From an uncultured Prolixibacteraceae bacterium (lineage in GTDB: Bacteria; Bacteroidota; Bacteroidia; Bacteroidales; Prolixibacteraceae): 64,000 nucleotides of DNA. Made by a program: the position numbers and the translations under genes. Below, one piece after another: positions 53,043 to 62,316 of this stretch. The stretch spans positions 62,001 through 126,000 of the forward strand of contig CALGIG010000107.1 of the NCBI GenBank assembly GCA_937915865.1, read 5' to 3'. The notes under the pieces were generated by a model that worked only from the letters and a program-made list of their open reading frames with translations, was not told where the DNA came from and did no database searches. Numbering within the stretch: the stretch's first letter is position 1; each line of letters opens with the position of its first letter.

Positions 53043-54104
53043 TTGTCAAAAATGAAAAAAGAATTACACATAAAGTATTTGAACAACCAATGTACTGAGT
53101 CAGAACTCCAGGAGTTTCTTGAGTGGCTTGAAACTGATGCCTTAAACGAAGAGGGTAAAGGGTGGGGTTCCGAAGCTTGGAACTCCTTCACAGAAACAGA
53201 TAATATCCATGACAACAATTTCATAGCAATTTTTGATAAAATTCAGGCGAGAATAGATGCGAACAATGATAATTCGGGTAAATTACCGAGGTTGTCTACC
53301 CTGGTAAGGTGGGTTACAAAGGCAGCAGCTATTTTATTAATACCAGTACTTACCATTTTATTTTATACTCTTTCGGAGAGAAAGAATGGGTCTGCCCAGT
53401 ATGTAAATTTTGCTATCGATTCTCTTGAAGTTATTGTTCCTGTGGGGTCAAAAACAGTTGTTCAGTTATCTGATGGATCTGAGGTTCAGTTAAACTATGG
53501 AAGCAAAATTAAGTATCCGCATTTCTTTTCAAATAATTTACGGGAAGTAACACTTACAGGAGAAGCTTACTTTAAAGTTGCGCATAATCCCGAAAAACCT
53601 TTTATTGTAAAAACAAAAAATCTGAACATTAAGGCTGTTGGGACTGAATTTAATGTTTTAGCATATCCTGGCAGTGACATTATTGAAACTACGCTTGTTT
53701 CAGGGAAAGTAATTTTGGAACAAGTAAAAAAAGGCGGTGAAATTAAACGTATTGGGGCAATGAACCCGGGATCGCATGTAAACGTCGATTTGCAATCCGG
53801 TTTAATTTCCACAACAAAAGGGCCTATTGAAAAATATATTTCCTGGACTGAAGGAAAGCTGATGTTTGATGATACACCCATACTCAATGTTACTGAGAAA
53901 TTGGGTATGAAATTTAATGTTGATTTTGAGGTTAAAGATAATATAAAAGGCTATAAATATACAGTCACATTTGCAAACGATCCACTCTATCAGATACTTG
54001 ATTTGATGACTGTTGCTACTCCAATTTCTTATAAAATACTTCCAAGGGAAAAGCTGCCTGATGGGACATACTCTAAACAAAAAATATTATTGAAAAAACG
54101 ATAA
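53043..54104 (+). CDS. FecR-family anti-sigma factor
   Basis: The 353-residue inner-membrane protein has a cytoplasmic N-terminus of about 85 residues that should bind the sigma factor, a TM segment near 95-115 (AAAILLIPVLTILFYTL) and a periplasmic FecR domain (VIVPVGSKTVVQLSDGSEVQLNYGSKIKYP, LTGEAYFKVAHNPEKPFIVKT). A C-terminal DUF4974-like part (FDDTPILNVTEKLGMKFNVDF) should contact the STN domain of SusC. The GGGAGG site is ideally spaced to the TTG at 53043; the ATG at 53052 (MKKELHIKYL) is the alternative start. Confidence 0.92.
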   Translation: MSKMKKELHIKYLNNQCTESELQEFLEWLETDALNEEGKGWGSEAWNSFTETDNIHDNNFIAIFDKIQARIDANNDNSGKLPRLSTLVRWVTKAAAILLIPVLTILFYTLSERKNGSAQYVNFAIDSLEVIVPVGSKTVVQLSDGSEVQLNYGSKIKYPHFFSNNLREVTLTGEAYFKVAHNPEKPFIVKTKNLNIKAVGTEFNVLAYPGSDIIETTLVSGKVILEQVKKGGEIKRIGAMNPGSHVNVDLQSGLISTTKGPIEKYISWTEGKLMFDDTPILNVTEKLGMKFNVDFEVKDNIKGYKYTVTFANDPLYQILDLMTVATPISYKILPREKLPDGTYSKQKILLKKR

Positions 54105-54239
54105 GCCTAACTTAATAAAAAAATGCCTATGAGATGAACGAACTAAAAAACTCAGGGAAATGCGTCAACACTTCCCTGAAGAAATCAATAACACCCTGCC
54201 TTAAACTCAGGGTATTTATAAACTTTTCAATTCAAAATT

Positions 54240-57200
54240 ATGAAAAAAATTAAGGAATTATCCTGGGATACAAAATTTCCTGGGCTAAAAAGATTATTTA
54301 AGATTATGAAACTAACTACCTTCTTGATTTTTATTTCCATGATTAGTGTTTTTGCAAATAGTTCCTATTCGCAGTCAAAAGTGCTTAATCTGAATATGAA
54401 TAAAGTAACAGTTCGAGAAGCCTTATTAAAAATTGAAGATCAAAGTGAATATCATTTTATGTATAGTGGTAATATTATTGATATTAACCGATTGATTTCA
54501 TTAAACGTTCGTAATGCTAAAATCGACGAAGTTTTGAAGCAAATATTTACTGGAACAGATGTTGGTTATACGTTAAAAGATAGATTCATCGTATTAACTA
54601 CCATTAATTCAGCAGAAAATTCTATAGATCAGCAACAAAAAACATTAACAGGCAAGGTATCTGATACTGCCGGAGCCCCATTGCCAGGTGTTTCTGTTGT
54701 TATTAAAGGCACGACTAAAGGTGTTATTACCGATGCTGACGGAAAATATTCATTGACTGTACCTGCCAATGCTTCATTGGTTTTTTCGTTTGTAGGAATG
54801 AAAACGCAGGAAATCCCGGTGTCAGGTAAATCCACTATCGACGTAAAAATGCAGGAAGAAACGGTAGGATTGGAAGAAGTTGTTGCCGTTGGTTATGGAA
54901 CGCAGAAGAAAGTTACCATGACCGGAGCTATTAGTACTGTAAATGGGAATGATCTTCTAAAGAGGCCTGTTTCAGATGTCACCAATGCGTTAATTGGAAA
55001 AGCTGCAGGGATAAGTACGATGGTTGTCTCAGGTCAACCTGGAGCCGACAATTCGACCATATATATCAGGGGGATGGGAACAACTGGCAGCACTTCACCA
55101 CTAATTGTTATCGACGGTATAATTCGGGATAATATGTCTCAAATTGATCCGAGTACCATTGAATCTGTTTCCATTCTGAAAGATGCTTCGGCAGTTGCAC
55201 CTTATGGATTAGCCGGTGCCAATGGCGTAATCCTGATCAATACAAAAAAGGGAAAGGAAGGAATGCCAACGCTAACTGTTGATTCACGTTATGGGTTCCA
55301 AACTCCAACTGCAATAGGAAATCCACTCAATGCAGTAGATTATATGAAACTGATGAACGAAGCATATCTGGATGAGACTCCAAATGGCACAGATTATCCT
55401 TTCGATTTGACTTTAATAGAAAATTATGACAAGTTACATCAGCAAAACCCTGATCTATACCCCGACAGTAAGGCAAAAGATTTATATGATTTATCTGCTC
55501 CTATTCAAAAGTATAATATTCAGGTCAGTGGAGGAAGCAATAATACCAAGTATTTTTTCAGTTTAGGCTATTTTAAACAAAATGGGTTGATTCCTAAATG
55601 GAATTATGAACGTTATAACTACAATATTAATTTACAAACGAAGATTACTAAAACTACTGAACTCTCCATACTTGTAAATAATTCAATAAGCCAAATGAAT
55701 GACCTGGATCCGGAGGAGTCATCAATGAGGGTCTATAACGGGTATTATAAACTTCTCCCTAACGAAGCATTGTATTATTCGAATGGATTATGGGGGGCTT
55801 CAGGAGGTTTTTCTCTTCCGGCAATTTTTAATTCGGATAGTTATCTGCGGAACAAGGGAAATATACACTTTACAACTTTTGCCCTTGAGCAGCAGATTCC
55901 TTTTATTAAGGGATTAAGTTTTAAAGGGACATTTAGTTATGATACCAATTCCTCTTTCAAAAAAGGATGGCATACCCCATGGTATTATTATGTACAAAAT
56001 ACAAGCACTTCCCCTTATTCTTATACAAAAGCTATTGCTGGTCTGGGTCAAACAGCATATACCTACTTAATGGAAGCGCAATATGATTATAAGTATTATA
56101 CCTACCAGGGAATGATTAATTATAAACGGACTTTTAATAAACTTCATGAAGTTACTGGTTTATTGGTTGCTGAAGCAAAGAACAGTAAGTATAACACATT
56201 TTCAGCTCGTCGCAATAATTATTCTGTTTTGATTGATGAATTGGACCTGGGTAGTTCCAGTACTGCTGATGCAAAAAACAGTGGCTCTTCATCCGAAGGG
56301 TCTCAAATTGGGTATGTTTATCGTTTGGATTACACATATAACAGCAAGTATATGGTTGAGGCTTCGGGACGATACGACGGGCACTACTATTTCGCTCCTG
56401 GTAAAAGATGGGGATATTTCCCGGCCTTCTCTCTGGGATGGCGTATGTCTGAAGAAAATTTCATGAAGCAATTTTCATTTATTAATAATTTGAAACTTCG
56501 GGCTTCGTGGGGAAAATCTGGTAATCTTGCCGGTTCAGCTTACCAATATTTGAGTGGGTACACGCTATCCTCGAACGCTACAAGTTTCGGCACCGGGAGT
56601 GTAGTATCAGGAGCTTATGTTGATACAGAAGCAAATCCGAATATTACATGGGAAGTTTCAAAGAAGACAGATGTTGGATTTGAAGCCTCATTATGGAACA
56701 GTTTACTAACGATGGAATTTGATTACTTTCATGAACTGAGGAGCAATATGCTGTTGTCGCCAGAAGTTACGGTTCCCTATGAATACGGATTAAGTCTTGC
56801 CGAGGAGAATGCCGGAAAGATGAAAAACAATGGAATAGAAATGATGCTGGGTTTGAACCATAGATTTGCCAATGGATTAAGGGTAGGTTTAAATGGAAAT
56901 TTTAGTTATGCGAAAAATAAACTGGTAGAAGTTTTTGAAACTGATGCAACCTACAATAATCCAAACCGGAGAAAAACTGGTCGTTCGTTGAAAGCGATGT
57001 TCGGATACCATTCACTTGGGTTGTTTAAAACTTCGGATGATATAAACGGAGACGGAATAATTAACAGTAGCGACGGATATAATATAACCCAATTCGGAAC
57101 ATTACATCCCGGAGACATCAAATACGAGGATAAAAATGGCGACAAAAAAATTGACAATGATGACTTAACTTTTATCGGGAATAGTTTCCCTGAGATAATT

Positions 57201-57692
57201 TACGGCTTTAGTCCAAATGCTGAATGGAAAGGATTTGACTTAAGTTTGTTTTTTCAGGGAACAGGAAAATACATGCGTAGCATGGGCGGTTATGAAACAG
57301 TGCCTTTTTTAAATAATAAAAGTAACGGCGATTATTATTATTATCGTCACCATTGGACAGTCGATAACCAAAATGCAAAATATCCGAGAGCCACAACCGC
57401 TCCTACTGCCAATAATACACAAACGAGCGATTTGTATAATATTTCCTCAGCTTATCTGCGGCTAAAATCTATTAATTTCGGATATACTCTTCCTTCAAAT
57501 CTAGCAAATTCGTTGAAAGATATGAGAATACGGATTTATTTCGTGGGAGAAAATCTTCTCACGTTCACCAAAATGTTTAAATCCCAGGATCCTGAACAAT
57601 ATAATGATTCATCTCTATCGGATGATGAAAATCACAGTCACTATCCGCTTATGAAAACATACTCTCTTGGAATAAATGTAACATTCAAATAG
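54240..57692 (+). CDS. susC: SusC-type TonB-dependent receptor with STN signalling domain
   Basis: The 1150-residue outer-membrane transporter has a signal peptide (about 23-44, ending SSYSQ), an STN domain (about 48-118: LNLNMNKVTVREALLKIED, LKDRFIVL), a carboxypeptidase-like domain (about 135-212: LTGKVSDTAGAPLPGVSVVIKG), the SusC motif EEVVAVGYGTQKK, a plug domain (about 225-335) and a 22-strand barrel ending in ITVFK-like LGINVTFK. The STN domain is the part that contacts a FecR protein, which fits the sigma/anti-sigma pair upstream. The susD gene starts 7 bases after its stop. Substrate unknown. Confidence 0.95.
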   Translation: MKKIKELSWDTKFPGLKRLFKIMKLTTFLIFISMISVFANSSYSQSKVLNLNMNKVTVREALLKIEDQSEYHFMYSGNIIDINRLISLNVRNAKIDEVLKQIFTGTDVGYTLKDRFIVLTTINSAENSIDQQQKTLTGKVSDTAGAPLPGVSVVIKGTTKGVITDADGKYSLTVPANASLVFSFVGMKTQEIPVSGKSTIDVKMQEETVGLEEVVAVGYGTQKKVTMTGAISTVNGNDLLKRPVSDVTNALIGKAAGISTMVVSGQPGADNSTIYIRGMGTTGSTSPLIVIDGIIRDNMSQIDPSTIESVSILKDASAVAPYGLAGANGVILINTKKGKEGMPTLTVDSRYGFQTPTAIGNPLNAVDYMKLMNEAYLDETPNGTDYPFDLTLIENYDKLHQQNPDLYPDSKAKDLYDLSAPIQKYNIQVSGGSNNTKYFFSLGYFKQNGLIPKWNYERYNYNINLQTKITKTTELSILVNNSISQMNDLDPEESSMRVYNGYYKLLPNEALYYSNGLWGASGGFSLPAIFNSDSYLRNKGNIHFTTFALEQQIPFIKGLSFKGTFSYDTNSSFKKGWHTPWYYYVQNTSTSPYSYTKAIAGLGQTAYTYLMEAQYDYKYYTYQGMINYKRTFNKLHEVTGLLVAEAKNSKYNTFSARRNNYSVLIDELDLGSSSTADAKNSGSSSEGSQIGYVYRLDYTYNSKYMVEASGRYDGHYYFAPGKRWGYFPAFSLGWRMSEENFMKQFSFINNLKLRASWGKSGNLAGSAYQYLSGYTLSSNATSFGTGSVVSGAYVDTEANPNITWEVSKKTDVGFEASLWNSLLTMEFDYFHELRSNMLLSPEVTVPYEYGLSLAEENAGKMKNNGIEMMLGLNHRFANGLRVGLNGNFSYAKNKLVEVFETDATYNNPNRRKTGRSLKAMFGYHSLGLFKTSDDINGDGIINSSDGYNITQFGTLHPGDIKYEDKNGDKKIDNDDLTFIGNSFPEIIYGFSPNAEWKGFDLSLFFQGTGKYMRSMGGYETVPFLNNKSNGDYYYYRHHWTVDNQNAKYPRATTAPTANNTQTSDLYNISSAYLRLKSINFGYTLPSNLANSLKDMRIRIYFVGENLLTFTKMFKSQDPEQYNDSSLSDDENHSHYPLMKTYSLGINVTFK

Positions 57693-57699
57693 CCGAAAA

Positions 57700-59502
57700 A
57701 TGAAAAAAATAAAATTACTAAATATGGTGATGATAGGATTATTCCTTGTCACAAGTTCGTCATGTAAAGATTATCTGGATACGGAAAGCAAGACAAACCT
57801 TACTGATAATACAATGTGGGTCAATGAGACCAATGCCGATATTTATTTTAATTCGTGTATTGCGCAGCTTGCTCCAAAATGGTGGAAAGATACCGAAGAT
57901 AATTTTTCAGATGATTTTGAAACCGCTTCTGGGAATTGTTTTGCCTCTTATTTTTGGAAATCGGGCGTTGTGAATGCTTCTTCTGATAATTATACTACCA
58001 ATGGAGATACTGGCGTCGGGTCCTATTTCTCCAACTGGCCGGGTACATATACTAAAATAAGGGGAATCAATACATTTATTCAGAAAATAAAGGAAAATTC
58101 TTCCAATTTTTCTGAAGAATGGATAGCCAAACGATTGGATGAAGCAAGGTTTCTACGGGCTTATTTTTACAGCGAACTTTTTGTACGTACCGGAGGTCTG
58201 GTTTTGCTTACGAAACCGCTGGATCGGACAAAAGATGACCTTGATTCTCCACGAAGTACATTCGAACAAACTTTCAATTTTATAGTGGCCGACTTGGACA
58301 CTGTTATTAACAATGGAAAATTGAAGATTAAATATAATCACGGAGATTCAGATGGAGGTAGGCCAACTATCGGAGCTGCATTGTGTTTAAAAGGATGGAT
58401 TCAGCTTTTTGCTGCCAGCCCTGCTTATAACTCTGCTGAACCTGCTTGCCCTGATGCAAATAATTTGCAGCATTTTGCCTCTTCTAATGTAAACAGATGG
58501 AAAAATGCCGCTGAAACTAATAAGAAATTTATTGACACTTATGGACCTAACGGAACTGGTGATTACGGATTATTCTCGGATATGACGAAATTTTGGGACG
58601 AAAGTGAGGAATATAATAAAGAAGTTATATGGGATAAAAACCGTGTAGGGGTTACTCTTGCTAATAACCTTAATCATTATGGGGTAGGCCCAACCTGGAT
58701 TCATAACGTATATTACAACTGGGGCGATTTTAACCCGACAGAAGAATTGGTAGAGGAATATCAAATGGCAGACGGAAAAAACATTACAGACCAAGGTTCC
58801 GGATATGATGATCAAAATCCGTTTGTGGGCCGTGAAAACAGGTTTTACCAGTTTATTTGTTATGATGGCTGTGTTTATAAGCAGGATTGGATGACATCAG
58901 CTGATACGATTCGTTATCGAATCGACAAAGTAAACCCTTCGAAGAACGAAATAGATTATAAGGGTACCAATAAAGATGGAACAAAAACAGGATATGACGT
59001 TATAAAAAGGGTAGATCATTATAATTCTCCAACGAATTATGGCAATTGCGGGATGAATCATGTTTATTACCGTTATGCGGAGGTCTTACTGAACTATGCA
59101 GAGGCACAAAATGAAGCAGTTGGTCCTGATGCGTCGGTTTATAAGGCAATTAATGCAATAAGAACCAGGACAGGAACAGACCTTCCTGAATTGCCAACAG
59201 GCTTAAGCCAGGATGAAATGCGTACAGCAATTCGCCATGAACGAAGAATTGAACTTATGTTTGAGGATAAACGAATCTGGGATTTGCTTCGGTGGAAGAT
59301 TGCCGAAGAAGTATTGAATAATCCGGTGCATGTATGTAAAATTACCAATTCTTCTCCTGATGATAACAAGGGTAAATGGGTGATTACAAGACCTGAAACA
59401 GCCAATATGAATCATGTCTTCTCTCAAAAAATGTACTTTAACCCGATTCCACAGTCGGCAATTGATCGTAACCCGAAGCTGATACAGAATTACGGTTACT
59501 AA
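57700..59502 (+). CDS. susD: SusD/RagB-family glycan-binding lipoprotein
   Basis: The 600-residue surface lipoprotein has a lipid Cys22 (FLVTSSSC) followed by KDYLDTESKTNLTDNTMW, the standard SusD start. N-terminal TPR-like helices (EEWIAKRLDEARFLRAYFYSELF) and the C-terminal RagB part (YYRYAEVLLNYAEAQNEAVG, RIELMFEDKRIWDLLRWK) are present, ending in YFNPIPQSAIDRNPKLIQN. SusD caps the SusC barrel and delivers oligosaccharide. It is coupled to susC with a 7-base gap. A hairpin at 59513-59549 follows. It is on the long side for SusD (usually 500-560). Confidence 0.95.
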   Translation: MKKIKLLNMVMIGLFLVTSSSCKDYLDTESKTNLTDNTMWVNETNADIYFNSCIAQLAPKWWKDTEDNFSDDFETASGNCFASYFWKSGVVNASSDNYTTNGDTGVGSYFSNWPGTYTKIRGINTFIQKIKENSSNFSEEWIAKRLDEARFLRAYFYSELFVRTGGLVLLTKPLDRTKDDLDSPRSTFEQTFNFIVADLDTVINNGKLKIKYNHGDSDGGRPTIGAALCLKGWIQLFAASPAYNSAEPACPDANNLQHFASSNVNRWKNAAETNKKFIDTYGPNGTGDYGLFSDMTKFWDESEEYNKEVIWDKNRVGVTLANNLNHYGVGPTWIHNVYYNWGDFNPTEELVEEYQMADGKNITDQGSGYDDQNPFVGRENRFYQFICYDGCVYKQDWMTSADTIRYRIDKVNPSKNEIDYKGTNKDGTKTGYDVIKRVDHYNSPTNYGNCGMNHVYYRYAEVLLNYAEAQNEAVGPDASVYKAINAIRTRTGTDLPELPTGLSQDEMRTAIRHERRIELMFEDKRIWDLLRWKIAEEVLNNPVHVCKITNSSPDDNKGKWVITRPETANMNHVFSQKMYFNPIPQSAIDRNPKLIQNYGY

Positions 59503-59512
59503 CTTAGTTTTC

Positions 59513-59549
59513 ATGAAGGTCGAGCATTTAATAATGCTTCGACCTTCAT
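59513..59549 (+). terminator. Strong hairpin at the end of susCD
   Basis: ATGAAGGTCGA plus GCATT pair with AATGC plus TTCGACCTTCAT (16 bp with one bulged A) around a TAAT loop. No T-run follows, so partial attenuation or 3'-end protection of the susCD mRNA is more likely than full termination. Confidence 0.6.
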
Positions 59550-59670
59550 AAATATTTTAAGACGTTCGACTAAAATTTACTCACATAAAAGAGAAAAAAG
59601 ACTCCTGAATTTTTATTTTCATCTTGGGAAATACCACACATGTAGTACTTCAGGATTAGCAAAACAAAAA

Positions 59671-62268
59671 TTGAAAATGAAGAAAAGTTACATTATTGTA
59701 TTGATAGTTAGCGGGCTTTTATTATTTGGTTATAAAACTGATCATCAGCAGGAACCCCGCATGAAACTAATAAAGAGTATTGATTGTACCCGGGAATATC
59801 CTGCCGATACTTATTTTTCGAATGGCGACGTTCGGGTTACTTCTTCCGAGGTTGGTAAGTACCGTGAGGCTGAAGCAAAACCTTTGTCACGTTTTGGATA
59901 CAGGTTTTCCGTAAAAAATGTGGGCAAACCTCATTTGGCCGTAGTGAGGTATCCCGATGATAAGCGCCGGTTTATGTGTATGATGGACGGAACAAGCTAC
60001 GATCTCACGATTGGTACTTTTACAGGAGTAAAGCAACCACTTACTAATAAAATGCAGGAAATCAGGAAGGTTTTCTGGCCCCGCTGGAACGATTGCAGTA
60101 TTGTATTTATGACCTGGGGAAATGGAGAACCAGCGGCAGTTGCCGACATTCAGATTTACGAAATGGACGATCTTCCGGCTTTGAATATCAGCAAAAGCGA
60201 TGAAAATATTCCGACCCGTGAACTGGGCCTGCAATTTGAAGATCCGTGCGGAACTGCTTTCAGCATGGGGGCATATACCGAACAGGAATGGCTCGACCGT
60301 ACTGTTAGCTATATGCATTATACCGGGCAGAACTTACTTACTTATCCGATTGTCTGGTACCACCATCCGTTATATCCTTCAGAATGTGAACCTTCAGGAT
60401 TATTTGGAAGCGTGGCAGCGCCCGACCGGACAATTTATGCCCGGTGGACATCTCATCCTACAGATTGGGTTGATACGATGCTGAAAAAATTTGAAAAAGA
60501 AGGCCTTGAATTTCAGGGGGCATTGACTCTTTTGCGGCTGGGAAGCCTGATGAAAAATATGAACATCAACCTTGATTCGATAAAAGCCGGGAAAGAAACG
60601 TATAATAACATGCTTGCAAACGACCAGGTTCAGGCATCAACAGCCGACTGGACGTTGGAATACAACGTTATCAATTTCGAAAATCAAGCCAATGGTACCC
60701 ATAAAGAATGGGCGTATGGCGAACATAATGGCCCATTCGGAAAAGGGCCGATGTTTAATCCACTTCATCCAACGGTTCAAAAAGCAATCTTAACTTTGGT
60801 CAGCGAAATTGCAAATCGTTATGGAAAGTCTCCGGCATTTAAGGGAATATCCATCAATATGTGGCATGCCACTATGCTTTGGTACTTTTCGCTTCAATCG
60901 GGTTACGATGATTATACAGTGGGCCTTTTTGAGAAAGAAACTGGTATAAAAATTCCGGTTGACCCGAAAGCTCCCGATCGTTTTTCGAAACGGTACAATT
61001 ACTTAACCTCTAATTATCAGAAACAATGGGTGAGTTGGCGCTGCCAAAAAATTGGGGAGTTGGTTCGTAAAATGCGGGATGTGCTAATCGGTGTTCGTCC
61101 CGACCTTCAGCTAACCCTGACGATGTGGACAGAAACTACTATCCCTGGCTGGTTTGGAACGCCGGGTAAACCCGAACACCAGATTTTTGCACGAAAATCA
61201 TTGTACGAACTTTACCGGGAGGGTGGTTTTGATGTAAACCTGTATAAAAATGAACCGGGGATAGACATTGACTATTCGATGGTGCCTTCGCGCGACCGGG
61301 ACGCTTGGGGAACAAAAGGAGCTGATACTCCATTGGAAAAAACCTGCTCATTTCGTGATCACGATTTTCTTGACAAGGAAACGCTTGATGCAGTCGGCCA
61401 ACAAAAATACCCAGGTGCCTTTATTTTCGACTGCTGGGTCGAAGCCTGGGGAAAACACTCGGATACCCCTCTCGCTACGGATAACCAACAGCAAGCAAAG
61501 AAACTGACTGTAATATGGGGGAAACAGGCTGATGGCATTCGACGAGATAATTCGGTGTACCCTAAAGATGATTTTTGGTGGAACTCACAATCGCGAATTA
61601 CTCCTCATTTTCAAGGAGGTACTTATTATATGGAATATTTTGCCCATGCTTTGGCCGAACTGGATGCCTGCCACATTACGCGTGGCGGATTGTTTACCGA
61701 TACCGGCCATTCAAAAATGATTCAGGAATTTGCCAAAGCGTATCGGGTTTTACCGGCAAAAAAATTCGGGACAATCGGAACAACCACCGATCCCGTTGCA
61801 GTGAGGTCTCTTTTGTTGAACGGCAAGCTGTACTTTTATCTGGTCAACCGCGAATATTACCCGGTTAAGGTTACTCTTCATTTCAACAGGGATAAAAACG
61901 ATTTTGCAGATATGGTAACCGGGCAAAAAATAAACACTTCTGAATCATTTCAGATTGAACTCGGACCGTATGCGCTACGATCATTTATGGCAGACTCCGA
62001 TGCTGAAATTACAGGGTTTGAAACCAGGATACCCGAAACAATAAAATCGGCGTTGTTGCAGGAAGCTGAAAAAGTAAAGATTGATATTGAAAAAGTGAAA
62101 AAATCAGGAAAAGAATTACCCTTAAATATTGTGAGGGCTGTCTATGAAATGGATTTGGCATTTTCTGAAGGGCGTTATGCTTATGCACGGAAGATTTTAA
62201 ACAGCTATCCAATGATGAAAGTAAAAGAAATGGGTGAAAAGGGTGATGAAGGATACGGTAATAAATAG
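59671..62268 (+). CDS. Exported 865-residue protein of unrecognised family, possible glycoside hydrolase
   Basis: I do not recognise the family. The protein starts with a signal peptide (about 5-24, no lipobox Cys). An N-terminal beta-rich domain of about 150 residues could be carbohydrate-binding. A central region (about 185-680) looks like a TIM barrel: FNPLHPTVQ (362-370), PAFKGISINMW (388-398), LTLTMWTETT (481-490, with E488) and FIFDCWVEAWG (584-594, with E591) sit where barrel strand ends with catalytic acids would be. A beta-domain (about 695-785) and a helical C-terminus (about 790-860) complete it. It lies between susD and a GH2 gene, so a role in breaking down the locus's glycan is likely. 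Activity is inference. Confidence 0.75.
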   Translation: MKMKKSYIIVLIVSGLLLFGYKTDHQQEPRMKLIKSIDCTREYPADTYFSNGDVRVTSSEVGKYREAEAKPLSRFGYRFSVKNVGKPHLAVVRYPDDKRRFMCMMDGTSYDLTIGTFTGVKQPLTNKMQEIRKVFWPRWNDCSIVFMTWGNGEPAAVADIQIYEMDDLPALNISKSDENIPTRELGLQFEDPCGTAFSMGAYTEQEWLDRTVSYMHYTGQNLLTYPIVWYHHPLYPSECEPSGLFGSVAAPDRTIYARWTSHPTDWVDTMLKKFEKEGLEFQGALTLLRLGSLMKNMNINLDSIKAGKETYNNMLANDQVQASTADWTLEYNVINFENQANGTHKEWAYGEHNGPFGKGPMFNPLHPTVQKAILTLVSEIANRYGKSPAFKGISINMWHATMLWYFSLQSGYDDYTVGLFEKETGIKIPVDPKAPDRFSKRYNYLTSNYQKQWVSWRCQKIGELVRKMRDVLIGVRPDLQLTLTMWTETTIPGWFGTPGKPEHQIFARKSLYELYREGGFDVNLYKNEPGIDIDYSMVPSRDRDAWGTKGADTPLEKTCSFRDHDFLDKETLDAVGQQKYPGAFIFDCWVEAWGKHSDTPLATDNQQQAKKLTVIWGKQADGIRRDNSVYPKDDFWWNSQSRITPHFQGGTYYMEYFAHALAELDACHITRGGLFTDTGHSKMIQEFAKAYRVLPAKKFGTIGTTTDPVAVRSLLLNGKLYFYLVNREYYPVKVTLHFNRDKNDFADMVTGQKINTSESFQIELGPYALRSFMADSDAEITGFETRIPETIKSALLQEAEKVKIDIEKVKKSGKELPLNIVRAVYEMDLAFSEGRYAYARKILNSYPMMKVKEMGEKGDEGYGNK

Positions 62269-62316
62269 CAAAAAGCATTGCCTGTGACCCAATTAAATTA
62301 AAAAGGGCCAATTCTT

